A stretch of 64,000 nt of DNA, from contig NZ_AOGW02000002.1 of the NCBI RefSeq assembly GCF_000332495.1, forward strand, positions 200,696 to 264,695. The letters are read 5' to 3'. The stretch's first letter is position 1. The number at the start of each line of letters is the position of its first letter. Below are positions 51,585-59,850 of this stretch, piece by piece. The notes under the pieces were generated by a model. That model made no database searches. It had not been told where the DNA came from and was given only the letters and a program-made list of their open reading frames with translations. The stretch is from Leptospira terpstrae serovar Hualin str. LT 11-33 = ATCC 700639 (GTDB taxonomy: Bacteria > Spirochaetota > Leptospiria > Leptospirales > Leptospiraceae). Both the position numbers and the translations under genes were made by a program.

Positions 51585-52715
51585 ATGATCAAATTTTGTT
51601 ACTCTCCCAAAGACAATCGTTTCTATTTACGATTTCACTTTTCAAAACCAATTTATTCCATTGCGAAATCGTTACCCAAGGGTTATTACCATTCTGCTGA
51701 ACAATGTTGGTCCTATCCAAATGATCCAAACGTCATAAAACAAGTATTAATTGCTTTTTCGGAACATGACATTCGAATCTTTCCCAGAGAAATTCCAAAA
51801 CAGTGTGGATTACTGGAAGATTTTTTTAAAGCAACAAGAGAACGTAATTTTTCGTTTCGAACAACAAAAACTTATTATTCTCATATATTTCAACTATTGG
51901 TTTTCACTGGAAAACTTCCCGTGAATGTTAAAACCAATGATTTGGATAAATATTTGGACCACTTGGTAACTGATCGCGGAGTGAAGGCCGCAAGTGTTAG
52001 GTCAGCCAGACAGGCATTTATCTTTTATTTCCGTGAAGTTAGACAACAATTCACGCAACTAAAATTTCCAAAAATGATGGTCGGATCCAAATTGCCGGAA
52101 GTTTTATCTGCAGACGAAACAAAGTCAATATTCAATGCACTTCCTAATAGAAAACATAAAATGTTACTTCTTATCAGTTACTCTTCTGGTTTGCGTGTAA
52201 GCGAAGTCATTCATTTAAAAATAACGGACATTGACTTAAAACGAAATATGGTACGCGTGGGACAAGGCAAAGGGAAAAAAGATAGGTATACGATCCTTGC
52301 CACATCTCTTATTGAAGAGTTAAAAGAATACCTTAAAGTAAGAGAATACAATTTACTCTTAAGACAAAGTTATAACGAAGTCCGGGCCAATCCTTGGTTA
52401 TTTCCAGGTTCCGGAAATAGGCCGTTAAATATCAGAACGGCGGAGGCAATTTTTTCTAATGCGGCGAAAAAAGCAAATATTGGGAAAAAGGTAAGTTTCC
52501 ATAGTTTAAGGCATGCCTTCGCCACACATTTGTTAGAACTTGGAACTGACTTACGAATGATCCAAACATTACTCGGACACGCAAGTGTCCGAACCACTCA
52601 AATTTATACAAAAGTGGCGCGGAGTCGGTTAGAAAACATTGTAAGCCCTTTGGATCGCTTTGCAGCCACAAAAGAAAATACGAATTCTCATCCTGACAAA
52701 AAAAATCAAAAATAA
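51585..52715 (+). CDS. tyrosine recombinase / integrase
   Basis: 376 residues. An N-terminal extension (1-70, FCYSPKDNRFYLRFHFSKPI) is followed by a SAM-like core-binding domain (75-160) and the catalytic domain. Active residues: Arg204 (SGLRVSEV), Lys231 region (GKGKKDRY), His306 and Arg309 (HSLRHAFATHLL), His332 (LLGHASVRTT) and Tyr341. All six are present. The C-terminal VSPLDRF resembles the SPLD ending of IntI and relatives, but the integron-specific insertion near the second patch is absent, so XerCD-like is the safest call. An inverted repeat CTTAC-CAAT-GTAAG sits 13 nt before the ATG. Target site unknown. Confidence 0.9.
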   Translation: MIKFCYSPKDNRFYLRFHFSKPIYSIAKSLPKGYYHSAEQCWSYPNDPNVIKQVLIAFSEHDIRIFPREIPKQCGLLEDFFKATRERNFSFRTTKTYYSHIFQLLVFTGKLPVNVKTNDLDKYLDHLVTDRGVKAASVRSARQAFIFYFREVRQQFTQLKFPKMMVGSKLPEVLSADETKSIFNALPNRKHKMLLLISYSSGLRVSEVIHLKITDIDLKRNMVRVGQGKGKKDRYTILATSLIEELKEYLKVREYNLLLRQSYNEVRANPWLFPGSGNRPLNIRTAEAIFSNAAKKANIGKKVSFHSLRHAFATHLLELGTDLRMIQTLLGHASVRTTQIYTKVARSRLENIVSPLDRFAATKENTNSHPDKKNQK

Positions 52716-52837
52716 AATTCCTTCCACCCTTCCATTTCAAATCTATATTCAAACAAATGCACCTATCACTAACATTGCTTGACGAATTCTAATCTCGAAT
52801 TAACTTTCAATCCGCAGCTTCATAACCCTCGAGTTAG

Positions 52838-53743
52838 ATGATAACCATGAAACAACAACAACTTCTATTTTCGATTTTAACCCTATTTTTCTTCTCTTCC
52901 CAAGTTTATGCCCAAGTAAAACCCGAATTAGAAAACGAATGGATTCAATCCAAAAGTCTTGGCCCCATAATTGATGAAAATTCCATTCAATGGAATTTTA
53001 TTGCCAATGTGAAAGTAGACAATCTAGAAAGTATCCATGGTTACGAAGTCAATGGGTCGAAAAAATCAAAACAAATTTCAGGAACCTCAAAAATCACAAA
53101 AGGTATTCTATCATTATCCAGCCAACCTCTGACGGAAAAAGATTTTCTTTGGATTTATGAATTGGGAAACACGAGCCTCTTTTTTACCTTCGAAATCAGT
53201 AACAATAAAGGCGAAAAAAAGTTTTTGAACGTCCCCATCAACTTTTCAGAAAAAAGTAAAGAAACCCTCCGCCTGGTTATGGAAAAAAATCTTAATATCA
53301 AAAGGGAAACTGTCAAAGTTCTCTTTTATCGTAACCTTGATGGAAGGCGTTGGTTTGTAGGCAATTCCGGTGAAAACGAAGAACAAGTATTAATCGAAAT
53401 GATACCTGACGGAACCAAAATAGAAACCTGGACAGAAATCTATCGATTAAATCTTTTAAAAACAATTGGATCATCCAATCGAGCTGCTTTTATGAATGCA
53501 ATCAAAGACGGTCTTTCTGAAAACTGCCCGTCTTTAGTATTTAATACCATTTCAGAATCATCAAAAGAAATTTTCTATGAATGGTCGCATGACGGCTGTA
53601 ATGGTTGGCCTGCTTCGACAGAAATCTCTCGATTGGTAACTGGCCCCTCCCACTCCACTATGTTTTCTTTTGCCTATAAAAATGGAAAACTTCCAAAAGA
53701 TTTGCGAGAAGTTTATCTCACGATTTTGGAAAATGAAAAATAA
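52838..53743 (+). CDS. hypothetical secreted protein, 301 aa
   Basis: A Sec signal is clear: basic start, hydrophobic FSILTLFFFSS, cleavage likely after VYAQ. Two ATGs are usable (52838 and 52847); the second gives a cleaner signal peptide (MKQQQLLFSILTLFFFSS). The mature protein is charged with beta-strand character (FFTFEISNNKGEKKFLNVPI) and has two Cys (NCPSLVF, DGCNGWP) about 38 residues apart that could form a disulfide. No known family. Followed at 20 nt by a small soluble protein. Confidence 0.7.
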   Translation: MITMKQQQLLFSILTLFFFSSQVYAQVKPELENEWIQSKSLGPIIDENSIQWNFIANVKVDNLESIHGYEVNGSKKSKQISGTSKITKGILSLSSQPLTEKDFLWIYELGNTSLFFTFEISNNKGEKKFLNVPINFSEKSKETLRLVMEKNLNIKRETVKVLFYRNLDGRRWFVGNSGENEEQVLIEMIPDGTKIETWTEIYRLNLLKTIGSSNRAAFMNAIKDGLSENCPSLVFNTISESSKEIFYEWSHDGCNGWPASTEISRLVTGPSHSTMFSFAYKNGKLPKDLREVYLTILENEK

Positions 53744-53763
53744 AAGAAACTAAGCAACACCCA

Positions 53764-54168
53764 ATGAATGATAAATTTGAATTGTTTTATTCTTCTCTAA
53801 CCGAAACGGAACTTTCCATTGTTTTGCGATTAAAGGAGATTCTAAAACCATTTGAAACTTTAGAAGAAAGAATCTCGTATTCCGTTCTCTATTACTTTCA
53901 AAATAGCCGTGTCTGTTTTATATGGCCTGCATCCATCAAACCTGGACCTAAATCTGGTGTGCAGTTGGGGTTTTGTAATGGATACCTTTTGAACGATCCC
54001 AAACAAAAACTCGAAAAAGAAAATCGTAAACAAGTATATTGTCTTACTTTCCATTCTCCCGAAGAGATTGATTCAAAACTTCTCCTTCCTTATATACAAA
54101 ACGCAGTAGAAATCGATAAAACTTTGTATAAACCTAAAAAAGAAACCAAACACCTAACTCAAAAGTAA
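53764..54168 (+). CDS. small soluble protein, possible DUF1801 relative
   Basis: 134 residues. LEERISYSVLYYFQNSRVCF, the later GVQLGFCNGYLLNDPKQKLE and the LLPYIQNAVEIDK ending have the shape of DUF1801 (YdhG-like) proteins of the frataxin-like fold. The assignment is tentative. No signal peptide, in contrast with its upstream neighbour, 20 nt away. Confidence 0.6.
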   Translation: MNDKFELFYSSLTETELSIVLRLKEILKPFETLEERISYSVLYYFQNSRVCFIWPASIKPGPKSGVQLGFCNGYLLNDPKQKLEKENRKQVYCLTFHSPEEIDSKLLLPYIQNAVEIDKTLYKPKKETKHLTQK

Positions 54169-54239
54169 TTGTAAAAAACAATTTCGTGCGTTCCCGATTG
54201 GATTGATTTTTAATGGAAAATTCAGAAAAAGGGTCGGGT

Positions 54240-54325
54240 CACTGCGGGGTGCGCTGACGCTCCCGTCACCAACCATCTAACGATGGTAGGTGACCAAGCC
54301 CTGCGTCCCCCTAACGCGAGTAGTG
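54240..54325. repeat. 86-nt imperfect palindrome (structured intergenic element)
   Basis: Core hairpin GTCACC-A-ACCATC-TAAC-GATGGT-A-GGTGAC (two 6-bp blocks split by an A-A mismatch) inside further pairing arms: CACT/AGTG, GGGG/CCCC and ACGC/GCGT. GC-rich against an AT-rich background. It lies between the small DUF1801-like gene and the convergent DUF805 gene. No T-run follows on either strand. Confidence 0.6.
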
Positions 54326-54350
54326 GGAACTTAAGTTTTACAATTCTATA

Positions 54351-54650
54351 CTAACTTTTCCCTTTTTGTACCCAGAAAAAAATAAGCACGAGAAGTCCAA
54401 TTCCGGTAATTCCAATCAATTGCCACCATCCACTTTTACCTGTATCGTGCAACCTACGTGCACCCACACTCAAACTCGGTAACAGTACAGCTAAGGAGAA
54501 AATGCCTCCGATAATTGGTAAGATCATATTCAGTGCTGCACTAATGATAATGCAGAAAACAATCCACCACCAGAATTCTGGTCTTTTCGCATTGCCGCTA
54601 AAATCAGCATACTTTTGTAAACATACTTTGATCGCATCTTGGAATGACAT
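54351..54650 (-). CDS. DUF805 family membrane protein
   Basis: 99 residues. The start FQDAIKVCLQKYADFSGNAK leads to RPEFWWWIVFCIIISAALN, the DUF805 opening, and SLSVGARRLHDTGKSGWWQL is the second family block, between two further helices. Three or four membrane helices. Function of the family is unknown. The 284 nt before the acyltransferase contain nothing I can name. Confidence 0.88.
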   Translation of the reverse strand: MSFQDAIKVCLQKYADFSGNAKRPEFWWWIVFCIIISAALNMILPIIGGIFSLAVLLPSLSVGARRLHDTGKSGWWQLIGITGIGLLVLIFFWVQKGKS

Positions 54651-54933
54651 ATAGTTTCTACCTTCCAGTGAATTACTAAATTTGTTTCGTCACAAACGAG
54701 GCATATTAGAAATTAATTATTTATAAAGTAAAGTAAAAAAAGGAAAAAACATCATCTATTTCCAAACCATGTCCCCTGATCCGAAAATTAAATACAATAG
54801 AACAGCTACCAGGCGTTAAAGATTGCAAAGATAACACTCTCCATACGCAGTTTCAGTGAACTGTCCCTATCCAAAAATTGCAGTCGACGAACAATTTGCT
54901 TATTTTCTAATATGCATAAGGATTGGATGTTAG

Positions 54934-56130
54934 ATGTTTTTTTGGAAGGGAATACAATCAATTTGGATTCGCAAAAATAGCGAAAATCAGGCACTCAATG
55001 GATTAAGAGCCCTGGCAATTATCAGTGTCCTTTTGTTTCACACTGTTCCTAGTTTAGGAATGATAGGCTGGGAAAATTCATTTATTACCAGATTCTTTCA
55101 TACATTAGATTCTGGTGTTGCTCTATTTTTTGTCTTAAGTGGTTATTTAATTTCAGAAGGACTTAAAAAAGAATGGAACCTCCACAAAAAGATAAACTTA
55201 AAACATTTTTTTATCAAACGGAGCATGAGAATATTTCCTGCTTATTATTTTTATCTAATCATAACATTTTTAATTGTAACAGCCATGATCCAAAAAGGAG
55301 GGACTGACTTCTCACTTAGCCAAACCCAACAGAATTCTAATTCTCCATTATTAGCTTCTTATCAAAACTTTAAATATGATTTAGTTTACTTATCAGATTA
55401 TATCGCAAGTTACAATATTCATACTTGGTCTCTTTCCATCGAAGAGAAATTTTATATATTTTTTCCGTTTATTGCTGGCTTTCTAGTATTCACTTTAAGT
55501 GGAAATAATCGAACGATTCTGCTTTTATCTCTCTATTTTTTACCTCTGGTTTTCAGAATCATTTTCTTTGTGTTCAATGGACCGAGCACAGAAGCCTTAC
55601 ACCAATTTCATTTGAGATTCGATGATTTACTCGCAGGAATTATCGTGATGGAATTAACATACAATGAAGAATCCAGAAAAAGATTAGAAAATATTAAGTT
55701 CTATCTGTTAGGTTTAGCTTTTTTACTTTATACTATTAATTACAACCTGTTGGTATCAGGAAATCTTTTCTACAAAACTATTTTTTCCTATAACTTATAC
55801 AATTTATCCTTTGGTCTTTTTTTGTTAGCAGCTATTCTTGGGAAAGGATATTTTCAAAACTTTTTGAGTATTACAATCTTTCGCCCAATTGCAAGACTAA
55901 GTTACACAATTTATCTTTGGAATTTACTATTGGCACCCATCGCCTTTCAAACGTTAGCAAAACCATTCAAACAAAATGGATTTGTGACACCCTTACAATT
56001 TGGGGTGGCAACTTTCCAATTTTTTATCATAACTTTTGTATTCAGTCTAGTATTATACTTATTGATCGAATACCCATTTCTAAGATGGAAAGCCAAACTT
56101 GAAAGCAAACAATTGTTTATGAAAGGCTAA
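54934..56130 (+). CDS. acyltransferase 3 family (OafA/YrhL-like) membrane protein
   Basis: 398 residues, about ten membrane helices. ALNGLRALAIISVLLFHTVP has the conserved Arg and His of the family, followed by GVALFFVLSGYLISEGLKKE and FFIKRSMRIFPAYYFYLIIT. Such enzymes O-acylate sugars of lipopolysaccharide or peptidoglycan at the inner membrane. No sugar genes are adjacent, so the acceptor is unknown. Convergent with the lipoprotein at 56141. Confidence 0.9.
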   Translation: MFFWKGIQSIWIRKNSENQALNGLRALAIISVLLFHTVPSLGMIGWENSFITRFFHTLDSGVALFFVLSGYLISEGLKKEWNLHKKINLKHFFIKRSMRIFPAYYFYLIITFLIVTAMIQKGGTDFSLSQTQQNSNSPLLASYQNFKYDLVYLSDYIASYNIHTWSLSIEEKFYIFFPFIAGFLVFTLSGNNRTILLLSLYFLPLVFRIIFFVFNGPSTEALHQFHLRFDDLLAGIIVMELTYNEESRKRLENIKFYLLGLAFLLYTINYNLLVSGNLFYKTIFSYNLYNLSFGLFLLAAILGKGYFQNFLSITIFRPIARLSYTIYLWNLLLAPIAFQTLAKPFKQNGFVTPLQFGVATFQFFIITFVFSLVLYLLIEYPFLRWKAKLESKQLFMKG

Positions 56131-56140
56131 AACCTGCAAT

Positions 56141-56719
56141 TTAGTTAATAATACCGTCTTTCTTTGCTTCAGCCAATACAGATCTAGTCACATTGCCGAT
56201 TCCTTTATAAAAATTAGTAAAAGGAAACATAAACGGTGTGAGTGGAATCAATGTTATATGAAACCAAGTATCATAAGTAACTTCTCTTTGGTATTCTTTT
56301 ACGAGTTGTCCCTTATTTGTTGTAAACTTATATTTCAGGTCCAAATTATCAACTGCATGTGATGGAAGTAAAAAAAATGTAAATCCAGTCATAAAAGCCA
56401 AAAATAAATTGGCCTCACCTCGATTTACAATTTCAATATCTAGTTTTATATCGGCTATATCTAAACCACTTTTTACTTCTTTGAACATTGAAGATTCTTT
56501 TAATATAACTTCAATTTTTCCACGCAGATCTTTTTCAACTCGAACATTAGAGTCTGCCGGAGATTCATTTAAAGACATTTTGTATTTTAAGTTTAATACA
56601 ACAGAAGACGTTTTATTTTGTTTTTCTTCGAATACAACTTCTTTGTATTCTGGTTTATAATCAGTAAAAGTAGCACATCCAACAAAAAACAGTAGTATAT
56701 AAATTATAAATGATTTCAT
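56141..56719 (-). CDS. hypothetical lipoprotein, 192 aa
   Basis: Lipobox ILLFFVGC with Cys15. The mature protein (ATFTDYKPEYKEVVFEEKQ) has a second hydrophobic stretch at about residues 106-122 (LFLAFMTGFTFFLLPS). Unknown function. It begins 1 nt inside the end of the 196-residue lipoprotein, which has the same architecture, so the two are probably diverged paralogues or an obligate pair. Confidence 0.75.
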   Translation of the reverse strand: MKSFIIYILLFFVGCATFTDYKPEYKEVVFEEKQNKTSSVVLNLKYKMSLNESPADSNVRVEKDLRGKIEVILKESSMFKEVKSGLDIADIKLDIEIVNRGEANLFLAFMTGFTFFLLPSHAVDNLDLKYKFTTNKGQLVKEYQREVTYDTWFHITLIPLTPFMFPFTNFYKGIGNVTRSVLAEAKKDGIIN

Positions 56720-57309
56720 TATCTAGGTCTCCTTTTTTTATAATGTTCCATTATCTCAGATATAAGTTTAGTTCGAATTTCTTCACTTTTCGGTAACATG
56801 TATTCTGAAGAGTAAAAATTGACACTTTTTTCAGTTATTTCATTTTTTTGAATTTCGTAAACAACTTGGTTTTTCATGTCCCTTACCACCAATCGGCAAT
56901 CATAATTCATTGTATCAATTCCAATGGTTCCTCCAAACCAAATATAAAACGTTAATGTAAGCATAGAAAATGGAAAGTACCATTCGTAAATTCTCCTTTT
57001 ATGTGAATAAGAAGTGAATTCAAATTGTAATCTTTCAAATTCTACTTTGCTTGGAATTTCTTCATTAAAAAGATATATGTTTTCAAAATACTTGCCTTGT
57101 TTCAAATAGGATTGAAGACTTAGAGTTAACCCGTCTTCAGTATCTTTTCGGTAATCTTCATCAACATTCAAAACCTTAACCTTATCAAGTACAGCCACAC
57201 CTAAATCTTTAGTTTGAATTTTGGGTTCGCCTAAAGATATAGAAGGCGGCAAAGTAATACATTGTAAACTAACGAAACATAACAATACAAAAATAATCTT
57301 ATTATTCAA
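56719..57309 (-). CDS. hypothetical lipoprotein, 196 aa
   Basis: TTG start (position 57309). Lipobox VLLCFVSLQC with Cys17, then ITLPPSISLGEPKIQTKDLG. A second hydrophobic stretch sits near residues 110-130 (FPFSMLTLTFYIWFGGTIGI). The end is basic (EHYKKRRPR). Neither this protein nor its neighbour has a recognisable domain. The promoter just upstream contains two palindromes (57318-57362), suggesting regulation. Confidence 0.75.
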   Translation of the reverse strand: MNNKIIFVLLCFVSLQCITLPPSISLGEPKIQTKDLGVAVLDKVKVLNVDEDYRKDTEDGLTLSLQSYLKQGKYFENIYLFNEEIPSKVEFERLQFEFTSYSHKRRIYEWYFPFSMLTLTFYIWFGGTIGIDTMNYDCRLVVRDMKNQVVYEIQKNEITEKSVNFYSSEYMLPKSEEIRTKLISEIMEHYKKRRPR

Positions 57310-57317
57310 GAGATAAC

Positions 57318-57362
57318 CTAACCGAATTGGTTAGAAAATAAAATATAACGGCCGTTTGTCAA
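57318..57362 (-). promoter_or_regulatory. promoter with two palindromes in front of the lipoprotein pair
   Basis: Read on the minus strand: -35 TTGACA (57362-57357), 16-nt spacer, -10 TATTTT (57340-57335). The spacer contains the perfect 10-bp palindrome AACGGCCGTT (57347-57356) directly after the -35. A second inverted repeat CTAACC-GAATT-GGTTAG (57318-57334) covers the expected transcription start, 9 nt before the TTG start codon. Both could be operators. Confidence 0.5.
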
Positions 57363-57469
57363 TAGAAACATAGTTTAACAATTGCTATTTTTAAATAAAG
57401 TTCCCTTTGTCTTAATTAACTAATGAATATACGCTGAGATTCATTTATATCCTACCCAAACCCCATTCC

Positions 57470-57692
57470 AAAATCATCCGATTCCCAATCCTTAAGTTCT
57501 TAATAAACTTTTCACTTGTTCCAATTTCCCAAATGAATTCGAGTTCTATCTTTAAAATGGCATTGGCACCGCACAGCACCCACGGACAGGTGCGAGCGGG
57601 AGAGCTTTGGCCATGGAGGGCCAGGCGAACGCGAAACACCCAAAGCCATTGGGGAGAAATCTATATCGATAAGTGGGAAATTGTTTAAAGGG
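57470..57692. repeat. copy A of a 222-bp structured direct repeat
   Basis: Aligns along its length with 57903-58124: shared blocks include CCCAATCCTTAAGTTCTTAA-like sequence, CCAAATGAATTCGA, GCCATGGA-GGCCAGGCGAAC and GGGGAGAAATCTAT-CGATAA. It can fold: hairpin 1 GCACC/GGTGC, hairpin 2 TGGCC/GGCCA with loop ATGGAG, and an outer stem AATGGC-TTGG paired with CCAA-GCCATT. Compared with copy B the stem sequences differ while the pairing is kept. It ends exactly where copy B meets the tRNA-His. Confidence 0.75.
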
Positions 57693-57734
57693 TATTGGCT
57701 TTAAGCTGTGAGAAAAAAAGTAACACAAAGGTGA

Positions 57735-57890
57735 ATGGAATTGATGACCACGAGATTCGCCTTACACGGTTCTCCCGTCCAGGTCGAACTCGTTCCAGGC
57801 CGTCTTTTGCGAGCCCTCGCACTTCCTGTGCTCGGTCGACTTTGCTTTACGCTCCGTAACGTGGGGTTTCCCACGTCACTACGCTTGCAA
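57735..57890. other. GC-rich structured spacer between the two repeats
   Basis: No coherent gene. On the plus strand it has GTAACGTGGG/CCCACGTCAC as a 10-bp stem with loop GTTT (57856-57879, one G-U pair) and a further hairpin GCAC-TTCCT-GTGC. Its base composition is well above the surrounding DNA. Confidence 0.5.
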
Positions 57891-57902
57891 AGTCTCTATT
57901 GT

Positions 57903-58124
57903 AAAATCGTTCGAATCCCAATCTTTTGGTTCTTAGTAAACTCGTCATTTGTACCAAATTTCCCAAATGAATTCGATTTTTTCTCCCCAAGGGCATCGGG
58001 TGTCGAAAAGCATCCACGGATGGGTGCGGGCGGGAGCTCTGGCCATGGAAGGCCAGGCGAACGCGAGACACCCAATGCCCTTGGGGAGAAATCTATTACG
58101 ATAAGTGGGAAATTATTTAATGGG
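57903..58124. repeat. copy B of a 222-bp structured direct repeat
   Basis: Contains a 22-bp inverted repeat (57983-58004 and 58067-58088; one mismatch) whose arms begin CTCCCCAAGGGCAT. Inside lie hairpin 1 CATCC-AC-GGATG (58011-58022) and hairpin 2 CTGGCC-ATGGAA-GGCCAG (58039-58056), so the element forms a three-way-junction-like fold. Its right end is adjacent to the 3' end of tRNA-His. Open frames crossing it are shadows. Confidence 0.75.
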
Positions 58125-58195
58125 TGGATGACGGGATTCGAACCCGCGACGACTGGTACCACAAACCAGGGCTCTACCGCTGAACTACATCCACC
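58123..58195 (-). tRNA. tRNA-His(GTG)
   Basis: Minus strand. Anticodon stem CTGGT/ACCAG with loop TTGTGGT, anticodon GTG. Acceptor GTGGATG/CATCCAC with an extra G at position -1 opposite C73, the histidine identity pair. T-arm has GGGTTCGAATCCC. Last tRNA of the Pro-Arg-His array. Confidence 0.95.
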
Positions 58196-58210
58196 ATTTC
58201 TAAAACATCT

Positions 58211-58284
58211 TGACCCGGGAGGGATTCGAACCCCCGACCAACTGCTTAGAAGGCAGTTGCTCTATCCAGCTGAGCTACCGGGTC
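58211..58284 (-). tRNA. tRNA-Arg(TCT)
   Basis: Minus strand. Acceptor GACCCGG/CCGGGTC, anticodon stem ACTGC/GCAGT with loop CTTCTAA, anticodon TCT (reads AGA). D-arm GCTCAGCTGGATAGAGC, T-arm with GGGTTCGAATCCC. Middle tRNA of the array. Confidence 0.95.
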
Positions 58285-58301
58285 GGATAGAACCAACTGA
58301 T

Positions 58302-58373
58302 TCGGGATGACAGGATTTGAACCTGCGACCCTCTGTACCCAAAACAGATGCGCTACCACTGCGCTACATCCCG
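58302..58373 (-). tRNA. tRNA-Pro(TGG)
   Basis: Minus strand. Acceptor CGGGATG/CATCCCG, anticodon stem TCTGT/ACAGA with loop TTTGGGT, anticodon TGG. D-arm GCGCAGTGGTAGCGC, T-arm with GGTTCAAATCC. First tRNA of the array. Confidence 0.95.
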
Positions 58374-58432
58374 AGAAAGTCCTTGAATCACCAGTGTTTT
58401 TGGCAGAAGGACTGTGTCAACAAAAGGGAGAT

Positions 58433-59104
58433 TTATTTCTTCAGGTTCTTCAATCTTTCTAGAAGGACAGGATGGTTTGGGTTCTTTTGCAAGGCTTTGC
58501 GGTAGGCTTTCCATGCTTCTTCTGGTTTTCCAATGGTTTGGAGAAAATAACCAAAGGAATCTAAGTAAGCTGGGTTGTTTGGATCGAGTTCAAGTGCTTT
58601 TTTTAAGGATTTGATCGCTTCTGAACGTTCTTCGGTGCTGATTTTTTTCTTTAGAGCGAGTAAATAACCCAAAGAGTTGAGGCTGTTTTTGTAATCGGGA
58701 GTATGTTTTAAGATACGGCGGTGGATTTCAATTGCCTCTTCCAAACGGTGGGTGTATTCATAAACATGAGCCAAAAAGGAAAGGAGTTTGGGATCATCCA
58801 CTGCCACCTGCAGTCGGTCTTTGATGATGGACTCGGCAGTTTCCCAATCTTTTAGTTCCACAAGAGCAAAAACTTTCAGTCGGTATACATTATCGACTTC
58901 GATAAAACCAGGATATTCACCGAGAATTCGATCCAAAACCTGAATTGATTTTTTGAAGTTTTTGGTCTGAAAACAACAAAGGGCAAAATTATACAAAAGG
59001 ATGGGGTCTTCTGGATTTTGGAGTAAGGCCTGATCCAAAAGGTTTAAGGCCATGGCATAATTGCCTTTATTCATATAACCGAGGTAGTCTGTCTCTTCTG
59101 CCAT
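58433..59104 (-). CDS. TPR-repeat protein, 223 aa
   Basis: Five or more tetratricopeptide repeats, no signal peptide. Typical repeat pieces: NYAMALNLLDQALLQNPEDP, CCFQTKNFKKSIQVLDRILG, YTHRLEEAIEIHRRILKHTP, SLKKALELDPNNPAYLDSFG, AWKAYRKALQKNPNHPVLLE. A soluble scaffold for protein contacts; partner unknown. It follows surE by 5 nt (minus strand), so the two are co-transcribed. Confidence 0.85.
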   Translation of the reverse strand: MAEETDYLGYMNKGNYAMALNLLDQALLQNPEDPILLYNFALCCFQTKNFKKSIQVLDRILGEYPGFIEVDNVYRLKVFALVELKDWETAESIIKDRLQVAVDDPKLLSFLAHVYEYTHRLEEAIEIHRRILKHTPDYKNSLNSLGYLLALKKKISTEERSEAIKSLKKALELDPNNPAYLDSFGYFLQTIGKPEEAWKAYRKALQKNPNHPVLLERLKNLKK

Positions 59105-59109
59105 TGTAT

Positions 59110-59850
59110 CTACTTAGATTGTAATTCCTTAAGTCGAAGTTTTTCCGTTAAGTCCAATTGGATGGGAGTGACAGGCAACTTTCCTTGGTTGTAGGCTTCA
59201 AAGTCTGTTCCTGTTTCTTCATCATGCCCAAGTAAACTACCGTTTAACTGAAATTCGCTGACACCTTCAATGATTTGTTTTTTCTCATACTTTTCGGTGT
59301 ATCGCCTGCGCCCAAGCCTTGTAAAAACGATTTCGCTGATCGTGCCAGATCCAGAAATCTCTGGAGGAAAGTTAAGATTCCAAACTTCCCCTGATTGGAT
59401 TTGGTCTTTGTAATTGGATAAAAAGGATAAAACAAGTTCTGCTTCCTTTGTATATCCATCCTCTGGATCAATGCGACCAGAACTTACGGCAAGGGCAGGG
59501 ATTCCATGGAGGGCTCCGTGTTTTGCGGCACCTACAGTACCTGAATAGTGGACATCATATCCCATATTCACACCCCGGTTGATTCCAGAGATCACAAAGT
59601 CAATTTTAGGAAAGATCTCCGCATACAAACCAATGTTCACACAATCGGCTGGAAATCCATCGGCAATGTAATGGTTGTCATTGATTCGTTCCACTCGCAT
59701 CCCTTGGAATACGGTAAGTGCCATAGAGGTGACAGAACGTTCTTTTAAAGGGGCAATGAGATACGTGTTATATGTTTTTCCAAGAACTCGTTCCAAAGCT
59801 TTGATTCCGGCGGAGGAAATTCCGTCGTCATTTGTGATGAGTAAATTCAA
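59110..59850 (-). CDS. surE: 5'/3'-nucleotidase SurE
   Basis: Metal-dependent phosphatase of nucleoside monophosphates. 246 residues. Metal site at the N-terminus (LITNDDGISSAGIKAL), GFPADCVNIGL, and FVISGINRGVNMGYDVHYSG followed by GTVGAAKHGALHGIPALAVS. Length normal. In a four-gene minus-strand run: sppA, Yip1-like, surE, TPR. Confidence 0.95.
   Translation of the reverse strand: MNLLITNDDGISSAGIKALERVLGKTYNTYLIAPLKERSVTSMALTVFQGMRVERINDNHYIADGFPADCVNIGLYAEIFPKIDFVISGINRGVNMGYDVHYSGTVGAAKHGALHGIPALAVSSGRIDPEDGYTKEAELVLSFLSNYKDQIQSGEVWNLNFPPEISGSGTISEIVFTRLGRRRYTEKYEKKQIIEGVSEFQLNGSLLGHDEETGTDFEAYNQGKLPVTPIQLDLTEKLRLKELQSK

Noticed and set aside
51585..57309. Chromosomal integron with gene cassettes
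   Set aside because: The recombinase lacks the IntI-specific insertion, the genes face both directions and no paired attC core sites were found.
57735..58310. 191-residue plus-strand open frame
   Set aside because: It crosses the structured repeat, tRNA-His and tRNA-Arg; no coherent protein.
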